Shown in pieces: positions 6,337-8,537 of a DNA stretch of 8,537 nucleotides. Source of the DNA: Candidatus Cloacimonadota bacterium. Its GTDB lineage: Bacteria; Cloacimonadota; Cloacimonadia; Cloacimonadales; TCS61. Below the pieces are notes generated by a model. The model saw only the letters and a program-made list of their open reading frames with translations, was not told the DNA's origin and did not search any database. Positions within the stretch are counted from its first letter, which is position 1, and each line of letters opens with the position of its first letter. Made by a program: the position numbers and the translations under genes. Where the stretch lies: NCBI GenBank assembly GCA_018654125.1, contig JABIME010000206.1:1-8537 (forward strand). The letters are read 5' to 3'.

Positions 6337-8088
6337 TTATTTAACTTTGTCATCTAAAGCTTGTTCTGCCCATCCATCTCTACGATGACCTTCTTTCATA
6401 GAAATCCTTGCAAAATAGATTGCTCCTCCAACTAAAGCTAAGAAGATAAAAAGGGTTATCAATGGGATTACAAGCACAACTAAAGATTCAATAAATCTAC
6501 TTAAAATAATTATCACAATTAACAATAATCCACCAAAGAGTACAGCTTTAAAATATTTATGTAAACGAACATAACCAACATCTGCAACAAATGGTTCTGA
6601 AGGATGATGAATATCAACCTCTTTCACCTCTCCTTTACGCTTCATGAAAGCAATAATAATTGCAATTATCGGAATAACGATAACTACAATCCACCCAAAC
6701 ATTAAAGCTTTAGGCGGATATCCTTCATAACCTTCCCTAATCAGTTTTATAGCATCGGTTAGAATTAATGCAAATACAGCAATTGGAACATAATATTTGA
6801 GAACATAGTTCCACCATTTGCCAACTTTTACCTCCGAATAATCATTAGCATATTTTCTTAATTCATCAATTTTAAAAAACCAGGCAAGAACAACACATTC
6901 AACCAAAACCACCATTGAAAGACCAAAAACTTCCAACCATTTATCAATAAGGTCTAACCAGTATAATCCAGCACCGGTAGTAAATAATATTCCAATTACA
7001 AATGCCGATCCAGCTGTTATTAAATTTGATTTCTTATGACTCCAACCAAATTTATCTCTTAATGAAGAGGCGATAGCTTCCACTAATGAAAAAGCTGAAT
7101 CAACAGCCAAAGTTAACAACATCAGAAAGAATAATATTCCAAATATTTTTGCCATAGGCAGCATATTTATAATTGCAGGATAGGTAACAAATGCCAACCC
7201 AGGACCACCTTTCAGTACATTCTCAACAACTTGTCCCGTCATTTTCGCATAATATCCCAAAGCTCCAAAAACTGCAAATCCCCCAATAAAAGCTGTTGCT
7301 CCATCACTTAATGCAATTATTAGTGCACTATTTATTATATCGCTTTTTTTAGGTAGGAAGCTCGCGTAGGCGATCATGATACCAAAACCAATAGAAAGCG
7401 AGAAGAATACTTGTCCGTAAGCTGCTACCCAAACACTGGGATCTAATAGTTTTTCGAAATGAGGTGTCAGATAGAATTTCAAACCATCCATAGATCCTGG
7501 TAGTGTTACACCTCTTATTACAAAAAGAATTAGAAGTAACCACGGAACAAAAACTGTTATATAAACTACTTTCGAAACTGTTTTTGCACCTTTCCAAATC
7601 GCTCCAACTATCAAGATCCAGGACACAACCAATGCAATAATAATTGGAAGTTGAATTCCGCCAAAGTCAAAATGACCACTTGTTAATTTTAAGAAATGAT
7701 TATAAAAGAAATCTCCGGTGTCTGTTCCCCAAGATTGTGTAGTTGCAAATACTGTATAGTTCAAACCCCAAGCCATAACCACAGCATAATATGTTGTTAT
7801 CATGAAACCAACAATTACAGCCCACCAGCCGATCCATTCAAACTTTTTATTCACTTTAGAAAATGAAAGCGGTGCTGCCAGTTTGAAATGATGACCAAAA
7901 CTTAATTCAAGAATCATTAAGGGAATTCCGGCAGTAAGCATTGCAATTAGGTATGCAATGAGAAATGCGCCACCACCAGATTCATAACATTTGAACGGAA
8001 AACGCCAAATATTTCCCAGACCTATTGCTGAACCAATTGCCGCCAAAATAAAAGCCTGCCTGCTACTCCAATTACCTCTTTGTCCCAT
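6337..8088 (-). CDS. Sodium-dependent transporter, neurotransmitter:sodium symporter (SNF/LeuT) family
   Basis: A 583-residue inner-membrane symporter expected to import an amino acid or related amine with Na+. TM1 carries the family signature GSAIGLGNIWRFP (residues 19-31), with the unwound Gly23-Leu-Gly and Asn26 of the sodium sites and gate residue Arg29. TM6 has FSLSIGFG (229-236) and is preceded by a stretch close to LeuT (DGLKFYLTPHFEKLLDP, from 201). TM8 has Asp330-Ser331, matching the eukaryotic-type Na2 site rather than LeuT Thr-Ser. In TM7, Asp262 lies where LeuT has Asn286, and Ala266 where LeuT has Glu290. After the usual 12 helices (the twelfth about 461-483) there is a hydrophilic loop and two more hydrophobic segments (about 513-531 and 536-560), making it about 70 residues longer than LeuT. 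The ATG at 8088 is supported by SD AAGGAG (8100-8095) at 6 nt. The substrate cannot be read from sequence. Confidence 0.95.
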   Translation of the reverse strand: MGQRGNWSSRQAFILAAIGSAIGLGNIWRFPFKCYESGGGAFLIAYLIAMLTAGIPLMILELSFGHHFKLAAPLSFSKVNKKFEWIGWWAVIVGFMITTYYAVVMAWGLNYTVFATTQSWGTDTGDFFYNHFLKLTSGHFDFGGIQLPIIIALVVSWILIVGAIWKGAKTVSKVVYITVFVPWLLLILFVIRGVTLPGSMDGLKFYLTPHFEKLLDPSVWVAAYGQVFFSLSIGFGIMIAYASFLPKKSDIINSALIIALSDGATAFIGGFAVFGALGYYAKMTGQVVENVLKGGPGLAFVTYPAIINMLPMAKIFGILFFLMLLTLAVDSAFSLVEAIASSLRDKFGWSHKKSNLITAGSAFVIGILFTTGAGLYWLDLIDKWLEVFGLSMVVLVECVVLAWFFKIDELRKYANDYSEVKVGKWWNYVLKYYVPIAVFALILTDAIKLIREGYEGYPPKALMFGWIVVIVIPIIAIIIAFMKRKGEVKEVDIHHPSEPFVADVGYVRLHKYFKAVLFGGLLLIVIIILSRFIESLVVLVIPLITLFIFLALVGGAIYFARISMKEGHRRDGWAEQALDDKVK

Positions 8089-8156
8089 TAGTTTCTCCTT
8101 GTTAAATTTTGCTTTAAATTAAAACAAACATTATTATTCAAACTCCTCAGATCGAG

Positions 8157-8537
8157 TTACTCATCATCATATTTCTCATTCAAAAGTTTTAGATACTCCT
8201 GAATAAGTTCCTGATACTCTTGTGGGAGATCCTTATAATCTTCTTGCAGAAGAGCTTTCTTCCTCATTTTGTCAAATTTTAATTTGATCTCTTCCGGCAA
8301 ATCCCAATCAATTATCTCACTTGTTTCTGCTTTCCTCTTCTTAGAAAATTCTCTTTTGTGTATAGATTTTTGAGCATCAAGTAATCTAGATAAAATTCTT
8401 TCCTGTTTATCAACAAGATCCTGGCCCATTTTCCCTCTTTTAAGGTCATGCGAAATAGATTCAAGATCATCTATAATTTTATTTAAAGCTGAAGTTTGTT
8501 TTTGTGCTTCTGGATTTGACTGTAACATTCTTTTAAG
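8157..8537 (-). CDS. C-terminal fragment of a charged, helical (coiled-coil) protein, 5' end outside window
   Basis: The reading frame is open to the window edge: codons upstream of the Met at 8528 read Leu-Lys-Arg with no stop, so this is a partial gene and that Met need not be the start. About 126 residues are visible, ending at TAA 8159-8157. They are very rich in Lys, Glu, Asp and Gln, with no membrane segment or cysteine. The central stretch (QERILSRLLDAQKSIHKREF) and the ending (PQEYQELIQEYLKLLNEKY) recall the C-termini of large coiled-coil or DUF4175-like proteins of Bacteroidota, Ignavibacteria and Cloacimonadota-type genomes. Those usually have N-terminal membrane helices and a long helical region. 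That resemblance is from memory and the missing N-terminus could contradict it. The function is unknown. The gap to the next gene is 68 nt with no convincing terminator, so co-transcription with the transporter is possible. Confidence 0.8.
   Translation of the reverse strand, partial: LKRMLQSNPEAQKQTSALNKIIDDLESISHDLKRGKMGQDLVDKQERILSRLLDAQKSIHKREFSKKRKAETSEIIDWDLPEEIKLKFDKMRKKALLQEDYKDLPQEYQELIQEYLKLLNEKYDDE

Noticed and set aside
8141..8158. Hairpin AACTC/GAGTT overlapping the stop codon of the first gene
   Set aside because: Only 5 bp with an 8-nt loop and no following U-run; too weak to call a terminator.

Overview
The window is a bacterial chromosomal segment with every recognisable gene on the minus strand, so transcription runs from high to low coordinates. 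The DNA is AT-rich (about one third G+C by eye) and the proteins are rich in Lys, Ile and Asn. Start sites have clear GGAG/GAGG-type Shine-Dalgarno (SD) sequences 4-6 nt from the start codon. The mix of TPR proteins, a LeuT-like transporter and a coiled-coil protein ending like those seen in Bacteroidota/Ignavibacteria/Cloacimonadota-type bacteria suggests an uncultured AT-rich member of the FCB group. That placement is an inference from protein style, not a proven assignment. No tRNA, rRNA, CRISPR array or insertion sequence was seen.

Layout in transcription order. (1) 8537-8157: C-terminal part of a charged, helical protein that enters from outside the window. (2) 8088-6337: a sodium-dependent transporter of the neurotransmitter:sodium symporter family with two predicted extra C-terminal membrane helices. 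(3) 6335-6291: a 45-nt G/C-rich hairpin element directly after the transporter stop. (4) 6253-3379: a compact cluster of an exported TPR protein that appears to start at AUU, an 80-residue membrane protein overlapping it by one base, and a XerC/XerD-type tyrosine recombinase. (5) 3293-198: a second exported TPR protein, triosephosphate isomerase (tpiA) and seryl-tRNA synthetase (serS). An intrinsic terminator lies between tpiA and serS, and a second one with a GCAA tetraloop lies downstream of serS.

The genes do not form one pathway. They combine housekeeping functions (glycolysis, serine tRNA charging, chromosome dimer resolution), amino-acid or amine uptake, and two periplasmic or surface TPR scaffolds of unknown role. 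No new defence or mobile system was found. The strongest unusual signal is the 571-codon TPR gene: an SD, signal peptide and first TPR are all in frame, but no AUG, GUG or UUG is available, and an AUU sits exactly where the start codon should be. Second is the serS leader, where a complete intrinsic terminator ends at the first base of the serS SD, suggesting attenuated or read-through expression.
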